DNA from: Bacteroidales bacterium
GTDB taxonomy: Bacteria; Bacteroidota; Bacteroidia; Bacteroidales; UBA932
DNA: 6,116 bases
Assembly (NCBI GenBank): GCA_017538685.1
Contig: JAFYIK010000117.1
Coordinates: 1 to 6,116 of the forward strand
Direction: 5' to 3'
The number at the start of each line of letters is the position of its first letter. Position 1 is the first letter of the stretch. Under the pieces are notes generated by a model. It worked only from the letters and a program-made list of their open reading frames with translations. It ran no database searches and was not told the origin of the DNA. This document shows positions 5,401 through 6,116 of the stretch, in pieces. A program made the position numbers and the translations under genes.

Positions 5401-6116
5401 ATGACTTCCAGAAGATCATTCCTTAAGACTGCCACGGCGGCGACTGTGGCAGCGGCGGCGGCCCCGCTCCTCTCCGGCTGCAATTCAAAACCGGCTATCG
5501 AAAGCAGCGATCGCGGCACAAGATTGATAGTGCCAAGAGGCGCAGGCCTCCGCATCACCGGCACATTCCTCGACGAAATCTCGCACGACATCCCGCACCA
5601 GAACTGGGGCCCGAAAGAATGGTACCAGGACTTCAAGAATATGAAGGCGATAGGCATCGACACTGTGATAATGATACGCAGCGGTTACCGCAAGTTCATC
5701 ACCTGGCCGAGCAGATACCTGTTGAATAAAGGCTGCTATATGCCTTCAATGGATCTTCTTGAACTTTTCCTCTGCCTCGCGGACAAGTTCAATATGAAGT
5801 TCTACTTCGGCCTCTACGACTCCGGCCGATACTGGGACACCGGCGATATGAAGTACGAGACCGAGGTCAACAAATTCGTCATAGAAGAAGTTTGGAAAGC
5901 CTACGGACACCACAAGAGCTTCCAGGGCTGGTACCTGAGCACGGAGATCTCCCGCGCCACCAAGGGTGCAGTGGACTGCTTCTACACTATGGGCAAGATG
6001 TGCAAGGACGTCAGCGGAGGCCTGCCCACCTTCATCTCCCCGTGGATCGACGGCAAGAAGGCGGTAAGCGCCGCCGGCGGCAGCCTCAGCAAGGAGGAGG
6101 CCGTGTCCGTGCAGCA
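5401..6116 (+). CDS. DUF4434-like TIM-barrel protein with Tat-type lipoprotein signal (3' end outside window)
   Basis: 238 codons are visible; the gene continues past the right edge. The start is fixed by an in-frame TGA at 5377-5379 with no other ATG between. Residues 3-9 are SRRSFLK, a near-ideal twin-arginine motif, followed by an Ala-rich hydrophobic stretch and lipobox LLSGC (Cys27), so the protein should leave the cytoplasm folded and become lipid-anchored. The mature part resembles DUF4434, a glycoside-hydrolase-like TIM barrel: strand 1 with ITGTFLDE (52-59), then IPHQNWGPKEWYQDFKNMKAIGIDTVIM (given as positions 64-91; key residues Trp69, Trp74, Asp87), KFYFGLYDSG (133-142), and GWYLSTEIS (176-184). 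Glu182 sits where barrel hydrolases of clan GH-A often carry an acid, which is an inference. Substrate is unknown. It is divergently transcribed from the large lipoprotein gene. Confidence 0.88.
   Translation, partial: MTSRRSFLKTATAATVAAAAAPLLSGCNSKPAIESSDRGTRLIVPRGAGLRITGTFLDEISHDIPHQNWGPKEWYQDFKNMKAIGIDTVIMIRSGYRKFITWPSRYLLNKGCYMPSMDLLELFLCLADKFNMKFYFGLYDSGRYWDTGDMKYETEVNKFVIEEVWKAYGHHKSFQGWYLSTEISRATKGAVDCFYTMGKMCKDVSGGLPTFISPWIDGKKAVSAAGGSLSKEEAVSVQ

Noticed and set aside
5394..5663. Minus-strand 89-codon open frame opposite the start of the DUF4434-like gene
   Set aside because: It is antisense to a well-supported Tat signal and barrel domain, and its Ala-rich part simply mirrors the GC-rich signal peptide codons.

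Overview
The window looks like chromosomal DNA of a member of the Bacteroidota, probably Bacteroidales. The evidence is lipoproteins with relaxed lipoboxes, a BACON-type domain, a DUF4988-like (PL29-type) N-terminus, TAnnTTTG-type -7 promoter boxes, and starts in A/T-rich leaders without Shine-Dalgarno sequences. The genes are moderately GC-rich and the spacers are AT-rich. The species cannot be named from this sequence.

Layout: (1) 1-1448, minus strand: a predicted FAD-dependent oxidoreductase lipoprotein whose C-terminus runs off the left edge. (2) 1449-1540: a short spacer holding the intrinsic terminator of the next gene and a likely promoter for the oxidoreductase. (3) 1541-5272, minus strand: one 1243-residue surface lipoprotein built as lipid anchor, coiled coil, collagen-like Gly-X-Y stalk, two Ig/BACON-like modules, two duplicated parallel beta-helix units and a C-terminal propeller-like domain. 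(4) 5273-5400: an AT-rich divergent promoter region. (5) 5401-6116, plus strand: the start of a Tat-type lipoprotein with a DUF4434-like TIM-barrel hydrolase domain, cut off by the right edge.

All three proteins appear to be exported and lipid-anchored, and two belong to families linked to glycan handling. The locus therefore reads as a small cell-envelope or carbohydrate-interaction cluster. No SusC/SusD pair, transporter or regulator lies in the window, so calling it a polysaccharide utilisation locus would be speculation. The strong terminator and separate candidate promoters suggest that each gene is its own transcription unit, although a 10-base leader element shared by the two minus-strand genes hints at common control. 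No RNA genes, insertion sequences, CRISPR arrays or phage genes were seen. The most unusual object is the 1243-residue stalked double beta-helix protein.
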